A stretch of DNA of 64,000 nucleotides from DATFJT01 sp965230755 (GCA_965230755.1 CBDDLT010000019.1:24409-88408); one strand, 5' to 3'. Numbered from the stretch's first letter, positions 9,327 to 18,089 are shown. Notes: generated by a model from the letters alone, not told the origin. A program made the numbers and translations.

Positions 9327-10407
9327 TTATCTAATTTATATTTTGTTGACAACCATTATCATTGGTGGATGCAACAATCAAACGAAAAAGGAATCAGAAA
9401 GCCACACAATTTCAGCCATTCTTTCTCTTTCTGGTAACGCATCAACATTAGGGGAATACGCAAAACACGGAATAGAACTAGCGGTTAAAGAAAAAAATAA
9501 TTCAGGCGGATTGCTTGGTAAACCAATTAAAGTTGAATTTGGTGACTCACAATCCCTGCCAAAAGAAGGAGTTAATATAGTACAGAAACATTTAAATCAA
9601 TTTGACCCTCTCTTGGTTTACAGTCAGCTAAGCTCAATTAGTCTAGCGGTTAAGCCTATAACGGAGAAAGAGAATAAACTAATGTTTGCATTATCCGGTG
9701 CTGACAATTTACTTTCATCTTCAAACTCAACATTTAGAAACTGGCTGCCCCCTTTAGAGACAGCAAAAGAGCTTACTAGGTTGATGAAGGATTCTCTTAG
9801 CATTAAGGAGTTCGGAATTTTATTCTCGAACGGTGAGTTTTCTAGAAGCATGAAGGATGCCGCAGTATCTCAAGGCCAAAAACTCGGAATGAATATTCAA
9901 TTCACTGAAATATATGACGAGACTGGCTCCGAATTTAAAACGACTGTATTGAAATGTCTTAGCAAAAATCCGAGGAATATTTATGTAGTAGGGATTGGAA
10001 AAAGTTTGGGTACAATTATTCGAGAATTGCGAGATAACGGATTCAATGGTACTATTCTTGGAGATGCAACAATGAGTCTCCCTGATGTTAAAAATACGGC
10101 AGGATCAACAATATCTGGTGCGTACTATATTGATTTTGGATTTTCTACCGACTCCAAACTTCAAAATACAGTTGAGTTTAGAGAAAGATTTGTAAATGAG
10201 TACTCAAAAGATCCTCAGACGTTGTCGGCAATATCTTATGACGCTATGAATATCATTTTTGATGCTGTTGAAAAAACTGGTAAAACTGAGTCAAAAGAAC
10301 TCATTGCTTTTCTAAATAAAAATTATAATTATCAAGGGGTTTTTGGAGAAGTTAAAATATCCAATTTTGATATTATTTATCCAATGTCATTAAAGCAATA
10401 CAAATAG
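9316..10407 (+). CDS. HAAT-type substrate-binding lipoprotein (LivK/Peripla_BP_6)
   Basis: A 363-residue periplasmic-binding-protein-like lipoprotein. The N-terminus has a lipoprotein signal with lipobox IIGGC and Cys at residue 19. The mature part begins with ISAILSLSGNASTLGEYAKH, the typical opening of the type I periplasmic binding fold, and includes the LLGKPIKVEFGDSQS motif where LivK proteins read 'nGgilGrpiel'. It would present an unknown small molecule to the two permeases. Being lipid-anchored is unusual for Gram-negative LivK proteins but common in lineages that rely on lipoproteins. Confidence 0.85.
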   Translation: MKVNYLIYILLTTIIIGGCNNQTKKESESHTISAILSLSGNASTLGEYAKHGIELAVKEKNNSGGLLGKPIKVEFGDSQSLPKEGVNIVQKHLNQFDPLLVYSQLSSISLAVKPITEKENKLMFALSGADNLLSSSNSTFRNWLPPLETAKELTRLMKDSLSIKEFGILFSNGEFSRSMKDAAVSQGQKLGMNIQFTEIYDETGSEFKTTVLKCLSKNPRNIYVVGIGKSLGTIIRELRDNGFNGTILGDATMSLPDVKNTAGSTISGAYYIDFGFSTDSKLQNTVEFRERFVNEYSKDPQTLSAISYDAMNIIFDAVEKTGKTESKELIAFLNKNYNYQGVFGEVKISNFDIIYPMSLKQYK

Positions 10408-10425
10408 CAAATTTATCCATTTCCA

Positions 10426-11145
10426 ATGAGGTGTAATATTTTAAGGTCCTATAAAATTAAGAATGAAAGCAACATTTCGTTGCTTAATCAGGCGATTGAA
10501 TTAATAGAAGGGCATATCCTATTTACAAACGAATTCTTTACAGGTTATGAAAAAAGAACTATCAGTCCAAGAGTTGAGCATAAATGGTTATTGCAAAGGA
10601 CCTTTCTTTCAAAGAACTTTCCAAGATATTATGCTAACATCATCTCTAAATCAAATGACTTAGAATTTATAAAACCGTTAGTTGATCAACTTTGGGAAGA
10701 GCTCGGCAACGGACATAATGGAAGAATTCACTATGACCAATTAGTTGAATCAATGAATATCTTAGGGATTAGCAATATTGAGATCTTTAGAGAGACTCCT
10801 GACAATGGTACCGTTAAAATGTTAGAAACATATCAGAAATGGACGAATCATGAAAACCCTATTGTTGGTGCTGGTGTTTTTGGTATCGCAATAGAGCCTA
10901 TAATATCAATGGACTGTCACTTGAGTATAAAAGGGCTAAGAACAAATCATAATCTAAGCGATGACGAAATTCGGTACTTTATTGATCACGAAGGACATGA
11001 CTATCGGCATTCATATGAAATATTAGATGTTGTTTTTCCTCGAATTTCATGTGAAACAGAGATCAAATTGATATTACAAGGGACAAATGAGGTTCTTGAT
11101 TCCAGAAATAATTTTTATAATTCAATTATAAAACAGTCAACATGA
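10426..11145 (+). CDS. Heme-oxygenase-like diiron oxidase (HDO, PF14518-like)
   Basis: A 239-residue helical protein. The six expected metal ligands can be picked out: Glu92 and His102 in EELGNGHNGRIH, Glu157 in AIEPI, and His188, Asp192 and His195 in FIDHEGHDYRH. This Glu/His/Glu/His/Asp/His set fits the heme-oxygenase-like diiron oxidases and oxygenases (UndA, BesC and SznF are known members), which cleave or oxidise amino acids, fatty acids or guanidines. The gene starts 18 bases after the binding-protein stop and overlaps the next gene by four bases. The link with an amino-acid-type importer suggests the imported compound or a derivative is oxidised; that is inference. TenA-like enzymes are a less likely alternative because of the ligand pattern. 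Confidence 0.72.
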   Translation: MRCNILRSYKIKNESNISLLNQAIELIEGHILFTNEFFTGYEKRTISPRVEHKWLLQRTFLSKNFPRYYANIISKSNDLEFIKPLVDQLWEELGNGHNGRIHYDQLVESMNILGISNIEIFRETPDNGTVKMLETYQKWTNHENPIVGAGVFGIAIEPIISMDCHLSIKGLRTNHNLSDDEIRYFIDHEGHDYRHSYEILDVVFPRISCETEIKLILQGTNEVLDSRNNFYNSIIKQST

Positions 11146-12920
11146 TTGAAAAGTATTTTGCAGAATCAATTATGGATTTGTTGAATTCATTTCCATTTGC
11201 CTTATCAGGTTACCAGGACCCTGATTTGGAGTATGCCAAATACTTCGATCGATTATGCTCATACCACTACCTTTTCCCAAAAACGAACTTTTTTATATCC
11301 GGATTTGCCAAGTTAAAAGAACATTATAGTTTGGCAAATACTGATATTGAAAAATGGGAAACAGAGAGTCTAAAGTATTTCTTATTTGAGGACTTGTATT
11401 CTGGTTTGACTGAAGAAATTCTGTCACTATATATAGCGACGCTAAATTACTTTACACCAGAAAAGAGAGTTGTAAATATTATATCCAGTAATGTGTTCAA
11501 TTCGATAAACATTCAAGTTGAACTTTCCAACGAGATTAATAGTTTGAACTTTCGCTATGACAAAGGAAATCGAATTCTATTTATTAAGTTTCCAGAAGAA
11601 TATTTCAATAGAGAGATTAAGATTGGCCCCGAAACGATTTCTGATCTAAATTGGCCTTCAGATTTTTTGGTAAGTAAAGACGTTGAAAATTTCGGCTCCT
11701 TTAGCATTAATAGAAAAATCGATACGGATGAAGAATATAATTCATTAATAAGTCAAGTATTTGTTACCGATTCAATGGACGAGATTAAAAACACCTGTTT
11801 TAAATCGAATTCAGTCCTAACGAAAGCTTTAAATAATTCGGATGTAACTTCGATAGACATAATTAGCTTTTCGTTTGCGTCAGCACTCTTGTGCAAAATA
11901 TTCGATTCAAAGATTTTATACTTCGTCTCAACCGCTAACTATGATAATGGCAAATTTTCTTCATTAGGTGCAATGGGCATTGGTGTGCCAACAAGTCGGG
12001 ATGTCTCAGTCTCAGAAAGGTTATTTTACAGATTAATGGTTGATCATATTGGAGCTAATCTTGCCGTCCAAATAATGAAGAATAATAATAGAGAACTATT
12101 TTACAAAAATAAGAGGCAGATTCAGGCGAAATTATTAGGTAAATTTGATAGAGAAGTTCTTTTTCTAAATCACACGCAAGCCAGCGATTCTGCTGGCCAT
12201 AAAGACATCAGCCATGGAAGTAATCCAGTTACCCAAGAACATATAAATGCTTGGCATAAATTTAGAGATAAAAATATTAATGAACTACATAAATGCGGTT
12301 TGTCTGAGTTTATCACTCGTGTAGAACTTTTGCTTCAGCTAGGAGAAAAAGTAGATAGACACTTTTTTACCGAATTCCATGTCACAAATGATTCATTGAA
12401 AACTAAATGCAAATTTTATACTTATGCTAAGGGAAATGATATCACAATTAGCATTAAGGGAGAAAGTAAGCCTAAAGTAGATTCATCACTACCAGACCAT
12501 TTTATCCGTTTTATTGAGAAGGATAATCAAAATCCGAGAATCCAAGAGAATTCGGAGAATAAGCCTATAGAATCTTGGACTCAGAATAATTGTGTTTTTA
12601 TTCAAGTGAAATACAAGAATAATATTAATATAAGGGGGCTACATAATGGCTTATCAACTCGAACAACCAAGGGAGGGTTTGTTAAGTATCTTAGAGACCA
12701 CTACGAAAGGATGCTAACTGCTGGTAATTTCTATATCTGCAAGCCCGCGATCCTGGAGCACGAATTTATTCGAGAAGAGACTTTTGTTGGTGATTACATA
12801 TTCTCTTGTTTCCATGATTTGTATAAGGACGGAGATATTGCTCGGAGTCGTGGATCCAATAGGGAGAGTGTAGAGGATATTAGTGATATTTTATATGTTT
12901 TTGAATATAAAAGTACATAA
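11142..12920 (+). CDS. 592-residue protein of unknown family
   Basis: I do not recognise this protein. It has no signal peptide or membrane helix and appears cytosolic. Around residues 280-330 there is a GAMGIGVPTSRDVSVSERL stretch followed by helices. The C-terminal about 130 residues contain GLSTRTTKGGFVKYLRDHYE and then a strand-like end (TFVGDYIFSCF). By shape only this resembles the G2 box and final strand of a GHKL ATPase, but the conserved Asn box and DxGxG are absent, so a degenerate kinase-like domain is only a guess. It is translationally coupled (ATGA) to the diiron oxidase gene. Confidence 0.6.
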   Translation: MIEKYFAESIMDLLNSFPFALSGYQDPDLEYAKYFDRLCSYHYLFPKTNFFISGFAKLKEHYSLANTDIEKWETESLKYFLFEDLYSGLTEEILSLYIATLNYFTPEKRVVNIISSNVFNSINIQVELSNEINSLNFRYDKGNRILFIKFPEEYFNREIKIGPETISDLNWPSDFLVSKDVENFGSFSINRKIDTDEEYNSLISQVFVTDSMDEIKNTCFKSNSVLTKALNNSDVTSIDIISFSFASALLCKIFDSKILYFVSTANYDNGKFSSLGAMGIGVPTSRDVSVSERLFYRLMVDHIGANLAVQIMKNNNRELFYKNKRQIQAKLLGKFDREVLFLNHTQASDSAGHKDISHGSNPVTQEHINAWHKFRDKNINELHKCGLSEFITRVELLLQLGEKVDRHFFTEFHVTNDSLKTKCKFYTYAKGNDITISIKGESKPKVDSSLPDHFIRFIEKDNQNPRIQENSENKPIESWTQNNCVFIQVKYKNNINIRGLHNGLSTRTTKGGFVKYLRDHYERMLTAGNFYICKPAILEHEFIREETFVGDYIFSCFHDLYKDGDIARSRGSNRESVEDISDILYVFEYKST

Positions 12921-12921
12921 A

Positions 12922-13431
12922 ATGAAGACTTTAATTTCTATAGTTGAACAGGAATCTAAGTTCATAGAAATTGCGGATGAAATCGGAGTTAATGTTATTG
13001 ACAAGTCTGAAATTGTTAATGGTGACTTGATATTCATTCATAAAAATGATTTGTCTCTTGTTATTGAAAAGGATGATTATGGTAATGAAAGGTTTAAAAA
13101 TTTAAAACCAGAAGCATGGAAAATTCTATTTGGTGGAAATGACACAAGGGCTCAAGCTATTAACTATGATGACAAGACAGTAGAATATTTGAACCGTGAA
13201 GATTTACGAGGAAAACTCAAAGATGTAGATAATTATTTGAAGCACAACCCCTTGGTCATTGAGGATATTTACCAACTATTATTTAACACAGACATAGAAT
13301 TAGAAAGTCTGATTAAACCATATACCACATTGAGCCCGGCTGGTTTTCCTGATAATCACGGTGACCGCATGGCGAAAATCAAGGAGATCATAGAAAAACG
13401 CTATACCAAAAAGCATTCTCATAATGGTTGA
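12922..13431 (+). CDS. 169-residue protein of unknown family
   Basis: I do not recognise this protein. I start at ATG 12922, one base after the previous stop; an in-frame upstream start at 12883 would lie within the preceding gene. It opens with alternating short strands (TLISIVEQ, DLIFIHKN, LSLVIEKD), which could form a small alpha/beta domain, and ends with charged helices. No catalytic motif is visible. It overlaps the next gene by eight bases, so it belongs to the same transcript. Confidence 0.6.
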   Translation: MKTLISIVEQESKFIEIADEIGVNVIDKSEIVNGDLIFIHKNDLSLVIEKDDYGNERFKNLKPEAWKILFGGNDTRAQAINYDDKTVEYLNREDLRGKLKDVDNYLKHNPLVIEDIYQLLFNTDIELESLIKPYTTLSPAGFPDNHGDRMAKIKEIIEKRYTKKHSHNG

Positions 13432-15235
13432 CAATAACATAAAAGATCAGAGATACCGACCACAGATCATAAATAACAGGATTATTGCAATTAAGAGTAG
13501 CGAGAAAGAAGAAGAAAAACCTCGGGCAGTTGTTTTTTGGGAAGAAATCAATAGTCCTAGTTACACCTTTGATTATAACCAAGTTTTTCTAATAGAAGTT
13601 GGCTGTCAACTTTATCCTGACTATCACATTCCTGATTTCGGTGGCATCCACATCTTCCTCAAACTCCTACAGCACTATAATAATCAAAGTGACAGTCTTA
13701 ATAAGTCTTTCAATGTGGTTCTGTACTCGGTACTATCTAAGAAACAGATTTTAGCCATTCGACCCGAACATCAAGTGCTTAATCTCCCCAGCACTAAGTT
13801 CATCCACAAAGTGGAAGGCATGGACTTTGAAGATGAGTTAAAAAAAGTACTGGAAAATGAGGAAAGACCTGGATACAATTTGGCAGCTGATAACCTACTA
13901 AGAGGATTCTTGTTATGCAACAAGGAGCGGATAAAAATCCCTGAAGGAAAAAAGCTGATGATCATAGATGATTTCTATGAAGAATACGAGTGGGTGTACG
14001 AGCATATATTTGAAAACTTTAAGAAGCAGGTTGTTACACCAAACGTAGAAGTCCTTGTAAAGGCCCGAGAAGGTAATGCAAGTAAAGAAGAAGCAATCAA
14101 TTCTATAATAAGTTCAGTAAATGAACACAAACCTGATTATGTCATATCTGACCTATACATCTGTGAACGCCATAAGGATACTGTTTCTTACAAGGACATA
14201 GATAAGGTAGAGGAAATATCTGGTGTTTCTTTATTAAAGAAATTGAAGAATGAATATCCTTGGCTACCTTATATGATGTTTACAACCAGCAACAAGATCT
14301 GGAACTATGAAGTCCTGAAAGAAAATGGAGCTTGGTCTTGGGTTGTCAAGGATACACGTGTAAATCTGTCTAATACACAGTTAACAGAAACTTTTACAGT
14401 ATACAAAAATAAGGTTGAGCAACTAATGAATCCAGAATGGCAATTTGCAAGGTCATTGTGGATAAAAGTAAAAGTTCACTTAGAACATGCCTTACCCAAA
14501 AAGTTAAAAGTTGCTAAAATGTCCTTAGAGCAATGTAAAAACAGAAAGACAAAAGAATACGAACAAATAAAAAGGATAAAATGGAAGCTTGAGCAAGAAA
14601 GAAATGACATTCAGCATGTCTTTTCATGCCTGAAGCGTGTACAAAAAGTGTATGCATCGTCAAGATATTTTTTCGAATTGACAAGTAATTATGACAATGA
14701 CTTGAAGAATGAAGTTCAAAATATGATGATTTCCCTCGGCGATATATGTGAGCATCAATCTTGGCACTTTCAAAGCAACAAACCGAAAAAAATAAATCAC
14801 ATAGGCTGTTTTCTTTATTCTTTACGATCGTATTATGCACATTCGAGCAAAAAGATTTTTGCTCCATTGGAGAGCGTTTTATTGGCCATTGACTTAATAA
14901 TGCATGCATTAACAAAAAATGATTATTTGCCACAGCTTTGTGAAGAAGATATAGAGAACTTTACCAAATACGCAACAGAAAGAAATATAGATAGCCTTGA
15001 CGAACTTAAATTGAACAATGTTGCAATTCCAAAAATTGACTCGAAAAAAGATCATACTGACCTCGCACATTTTGTTAGCTTTAAATTAAGAAGCGATAAA
15101 AGAGGCTTTTACTACAACGGTGATTTATTATGTAAAATCTTGTCTGGAATTAAAAATAGAAATGCAAATAATTATTTGATCCCTAGCAAGGACCGAAAGG
15201 CCACGGCTGACTTTAAAGAGTATTTTGAAAAATGA
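13424..15235 (+). CDS. Dual-receiver protein with C-terminal HEPN-like helical region
   Basis: A 603-residue cytosolic protein. Residues about 45-150 look like a receiver domain without its phosphoacceptor (a VFLIEVG strand, an FGGIHIF helix and the VVLYS and FIHK strands). Residues about 176-312 form an intact receiver: acid pair Asp182/Asp183, phosphoacceptor Asp243 (VISDLY), Thr287/Thr288 and Lys309. A long charged helical linker follows. The C-terminal helical part holds LRSYYAHSS, an R-x4-H motif at Arg468-His473 in a setting like HEPN RNases (usual form RN-x3-H). The HEPN call is my inference from motif and helices; the residue after Arg is Ser, not the common Asn or Asp. No histidine kinase is encoded nearby. 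Confidence 0.65.
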   Translation: MVDNNIKDQRYRPQIINNRIIAIKSSEKEEEKPRAVVFWEEINSPSYTFDYNQVFLIEVGCQLYPDYHIPDFGGIHIFLKLLQHYNNQSDSLNKSFNVVLYSVLSKKQILAIRPEHQVLNLPSTKFIHKVEGMDFEDELKKVLENEERPGYNLAADNLLRGFLLCNKERIKIPEGKKLMIIDDFYEEYEWVYEHIFENFKKQVVTPNVEVLVKAREGNASKEEAINSIISSVNEHKPDYVISDLYICERHKDTVSYKDIDKVEEISGVSLLKKLKNEYPWLPYMMFTTSNKIWNYEVLKENGAWSWVVKDTRVNLSNTQLTETFTVYKNKVEQLMNPEWQFARSLWIKVKVHLEHALPKKLKVAKMSLEQCKNRKTKEYEQIKRIKWKLEQERNDIQHVFSCLKRVQKVYASSRYFFELTSNYDNDLKNEVQNMMISLGDICEHQSWHFQSNKPKKINHIGCFLYSLRSYYAHSSKKIFAPLESVLLAIDLIMHALTKNDYLPQLCEEDIENFTKYATERNIDSLDELKLNNVAIPKIDSKKDHTDLAHFVSFKLRSDKRGFYYNGDLLCKILSGIKNRNANNYLIPSKDRKATADFKEYFEK

Positions 15236-16740
15236 GCCATTTCGCAGTAATAAACAATATCCATCCTGAAATTCCGGATTTGTCAGTGGTAGAATCAATT
15301 CTTATACAGATAGAGTACACCGATTCTAAAAAATTTAGAATATCTCAACATTATGGATTGGATTTAGTAAGAGAATTGAGAACAAAGCATGGGTTCAAAA
15401 ATCCTATTTGTGTTTATAGTCCATTGCCGGAGCGGTATTTTCAGTATATGCTGGATGAAGATCCGGTTAAGTATGCCGCATTCAATGATCCGGCTGTCAT
15501 ATTCAGACAACAGCCAGTTGAACCTAAGGAGTTAGAAAAGGCATTCAAAAAAATAAACCCGATAACAGATGCTGGGTTAGCTGATGTATGTGAGATGCTC
15601 TATAATAGGAGCGGCTATGTCATTGACAAGTTGACTCATGATCTGAAATATCAATCCGATCTAACTAAAATAAGAAACGAATTTAAGGATTTGTTTAACG
15701 ATCAGGAATTGACCCAGATTGATTTTGAAGCAAGATATTCAGATTTGATTAAGGCTCAAAAGAAAGATGAGGTCGCATTTTTAAAATTTAAATCCGTATT
15801 TATCAATATTTGCGTCAATGCGATGTCGAGTAAGCTGATTGACAATCCTGAGAAACTTGAGCTTGAGAAAAAGTATACCATTGTCATGGTCGAAGACGAT
15901 CCACTTTACATGGATGAGTTGAAAAAGAGGCTTGGACCTTATTTTAATCTCAAACCATGTACTACTTCTGCTAAAGCAATTAACACGTTGAGCAGAGATA
16001 CCTCCAACAATATTTTGGCAGTTGTATCGGATTGGCGGCTATATGAGGAAGGCGGTAAGAAATGGCAAAACAAACAAGGTTACGACGTACTTGCTGAATC
16101 TGCGAAAAAAGGGTTTTACTCTCGGTTTGCATTGACCTCCTTGAATGATAAAAATGTACATCAGATCAGGAACCGAATGTCGATCGAATTTGAATTAGTT
16201 AAGAAAGATTATTTGTTGACGGATGATGATTGGGAAAACCTCATTTTAAAGTTAAATCAAGCGTGCGAAGATATTCTTGAAATATTGGGTAGTATTCCTG
16301 ATGGAGCCAAAGAGTGGATAAAATATAGAGACGAATATCTTTGTAAAAGATCAACAACTAATTGGAGTTCGTATGAATCGGAGATAACTAGTCAAGCCAA
16401 CGGTGTAATTCATGATTTTTTGCGACTCGAAGCCAAACAAAGTCTTTATTACTTACATTACATTGGTGAATTTGGAGGACTCGATAATTTGTTGGTTCTT
16501 AGAAGAATTGCCTTTGCTCTGTGGTTTAAAAATAGCGACACAAACAAAGATCGTCAACTGAAAAGGGAGACCGAGACACCTTGGCTTGTATTTCAGAAAA
16601 TGAATTCATTTCACGATAAGTTGAATAACAACAACAAGAATGGTTTCTTTCGCAAACTATGCATTTTAGCCAATAACATACACGCCTGTATATTGCCTGA
16701 AGAAAAGGTATGGCTCAAAGGTCATGGTCTTTTAGATTAA
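15232..16740 (+). CDS. Dual-receiver protein, last gene of the operon
   Basis: A 502-residue protein with the same plan as its upstream neighbour. The N-terminal about 105 residues look like a degenerate receiver (SILIQIEY strand, GLDLVRELR helix, NPICVYS strand). A helical spacer follows, then an intact receiver at about residues 217-345 with Glu221/Asp222/Asp223, phosphoacceptor Asp267 (VVSDWRL), Thr302 and Lys324 or Lys325. The C-terminal 150 residues are helical without a clear R-x4-H motif. The gene starts at an ATGA overlap. Its 3' end overlaps the convergent membrane-protein gene by 26 bases. It could be a paralogue acting with, or antagonising, the preceding protein. Confidence 0.68.
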   Translation: MSHFAVINNIHPEIPDLSVVESILIQIEYTDSKKFRISQHYGLDLVRELRTKHGFKNPICVYSPLPERYFQYMLDEDPVKYAAFNDPAVIFRQQPVEPKELEKAFKKINPITDAGLADVCEMLYNRSGYVIDKLTHDLKYQSDLTKIRNEFKDLFNDQELTQIDFEARYSDLIKAQKKDEVAFLKFKSVFINICVNAMSSKLIDNPEKLELEKKYTIVMVEDDPLYMDELKKRLGPYFNLKPCTTSAKAINTLSRDTSNNILAVVSDWRLYEEGGKKWQNKQGYDVLAESAKKGFYSRFALTSLNDKNVHQIRNRMSIEFELVKKDYLLTDDDWENLILKLNQACEDILEILGSIPDGAKEWIKYRDEYLCKRSTTNWSSYESEITSQANGVIHDFLRLEAKQSLYYLHYIGEFGGLDNLLVLRRIAFALWFKNSDTNKDRQLKRETETPWLVFQKMNSFHDKLNNNNKNGFFRKLCILANNIHACILPEEKVWLKGHGLLD

Positions 16741-17188
16741 ACGGCATTAATGATAGATATGAACATAGGACAGAGCCTATTAGCATATACAGCCCATTTT
16801 CTATTTGGATTATCAAGACTTCCACATTGTATGCAACTAGCAAAAGTAAGCTCACTAAGAAGATATCTACGAATACAAGTCTTTTGATCCCGTCCAATTT
16901 ATTGAAATGAACATTCTTAAAATGTCGAAGGAAATCGAGCAGATATTTTATTCCAGGTAATACCATAATCAAGATTACCAAGCATACTGCCAATAGCTGA
17001 TTCTCTGATTGCCATAGATCGCTTATGGATTTCATGTAGCTAATCTCTACCCAATCAGAACTGCGTTCAATAGTAGTGATCAAAATATCAAACTCAATAC
17101 TGGTTTTCATTCTGAATAAAGGAAAAATGGAAAGCGGGACAGTCACTAACCACAAAATGAATGAAATTATATTTAGTAATATTTTCAT
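16715..17188 (-). CDS. Four-helix membrane protein, PqiA-like
   Basis: A 157-residue inner-membrane protein with four predicted hydrophobic segments: the N-terminus, about residues 65-85, about 105-122 and about 130-148. The arrangement, and an opening like MKILLNIISFILWLVTVPLS, resemble single-domain paraquat-inducible protein A relatives. The similarity is by layout only and I am not certain. It is the last gene of a minus-strand cluster and its end overlaps the convergent receiver gene. Confidence 0.55.
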   Translation of the reverse strand: MKILLNIISFILWLVTVPLSIFPLFRMKTSIEFDILITTIERSSDWVEISYMKSISDLWQSENQLLAVCLVILIMVLPGIKYLLDFLRHFKNVHFNKLDGIKRLVFVDIFLVSLLLLVAYNVEVLIIQIENGLYMLIGSVLCSYLSLMPFNLKDHDL

Positions 17189-17201
17189 ACTTAATCAGAG
17201 A

Positions 17202-17801
17202 TTATAAGCAAATATTGTTAACCAATATCCCGAAATGTGATTTGAAGTATTCAAGGGAGGTGCGATTCTCAAATTTTATACACCAATTATGACTGAGAGT
17301 ATTACGTCTGTTGTTTTTCTCTGTCATCACAAAAGGAATATTATTTGACCCCAGTATAATGTTGCAATCATACTGATACATTTCCAAATCACTCACATCA
17401 ATGCGAATGGTGAAATGATTGTAATACTGTACTGGATTATTCAAAATCTCTGAAACTAGTAAGTGCTCTCTTGTATCGAGATCTTGATGAATAATTAGAT
17501 TTCTGTTGTGACCATACGCCGCGCCGAAATGAAAAGTCAATGTTGGATCACTAGTATATCTAGGGTCAGCAAAAGTCAGTTGCCCTAATCCATGGTTGAT
17601 CATGGCTTCAATGACTTTCACATGCTTGTTTCCAAGATGTACAGGGCCAGACTGAGATCTACTTCGAATAATATCAGACCAACGGTTCCTTCGCCATCCA
17701 AACTTGACGAGTTTCCCAGATACGGGATCGGCTATTGTATCTATTTTGGTCAAAGATTCTACTTCTGTCCAAGGTATCGGGGATAAACTATTGTTTTGCA
17801 T
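17202..17801 (-). CDS. 199-residue protein of unknown family
   Basis: I do not recognise this protein. It has no signal peptide or membrane helix. It is rich in His, Asn and aromatic residues (for example FHFGAAYGHNRNLIIHQDLD) and looks mixed alpha/beta. It lies one base after the stop of the 78-residue gene upstream and 13 bases before the PqiA-like gene, so it is probably co-transcribed with both. Confidence 0.55.
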   Translation of the reverse strand: MQNNSLSPIPWTEVESLTKIDTIADPVSGKLVKFGWRRNRWSDIIRSRSQSGPVHLGNKHVKVIEAMINHGLGQLTFADPRYTSDPTLTFHFGAAYGHNRNLIIHQDLDTREHLLVSEILNNPVQYYNHFTIRIDVSDLEMYQYDCNIILGSNNIPFVMTEKNNRRNTLSHNWCIKFENRTSLEYFKSHFGILVNNICL

Positions 17802-17802
17802 T

Positions 17803-18039
17803 CTATGCAGTTTTAGATTTAAAAAATGTAGTTAAGTAAATGGAAGAACTGGAAGTTTGAGCATCAGATAAGTATTGATTGCCTCTCTTCCCATCTTCAA
17901 ATCCCTGTTGATAAGCTTTACATTCCTCATCAAGATGAAAGAGTTTGGTCTTCTCGGACAGCCGAAAGAAGTCACGGTTGGTAATTTTTGAAGCTAGCCC
18001 ATCAGTATAACCTTTATAATATGATTGTGAATTTCGCAT
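17803..18039 (-). CDS. 78-residue protein of unknown function
   Basis: A short soluble protein with two similar motifs, YYKGYTDG near the start and AYQQGFEDGKRG in the middle. These could be a small repeated helical element. Support for it being real is its position and near-perfect spacing in the cluster (1 base before the next gene, 50 bases after the previous one). No function can be assigned. Confidence 0.5.
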   Translation of the reverse strand: MRNSQSYYKGYTDGLASKITNRDFFRLSEKTKLFHLDEECKAYQQGFEDGKRGNQYLSDAQTSSSSIYLTTFFKSKTA

Positions 18040-18089
18040 ATTGTTATTTTTCTAATTAATTAAAAAACTTACATCATCAAGGCGTGTGC

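Noticed and set aside
11142..12920. Histidine kinase or CHAT protease assignment for the 592-residue protein
   Set aside because: No phosphoacceptor His box, Asn box or DxGxG motif and no CHAT His/Cys dyad could be found.
14514..14933. 139-codon open frame antisense to the receiver gene
   Set aside because: It has no recognisable motif and lies fully inside a well-supported gene.
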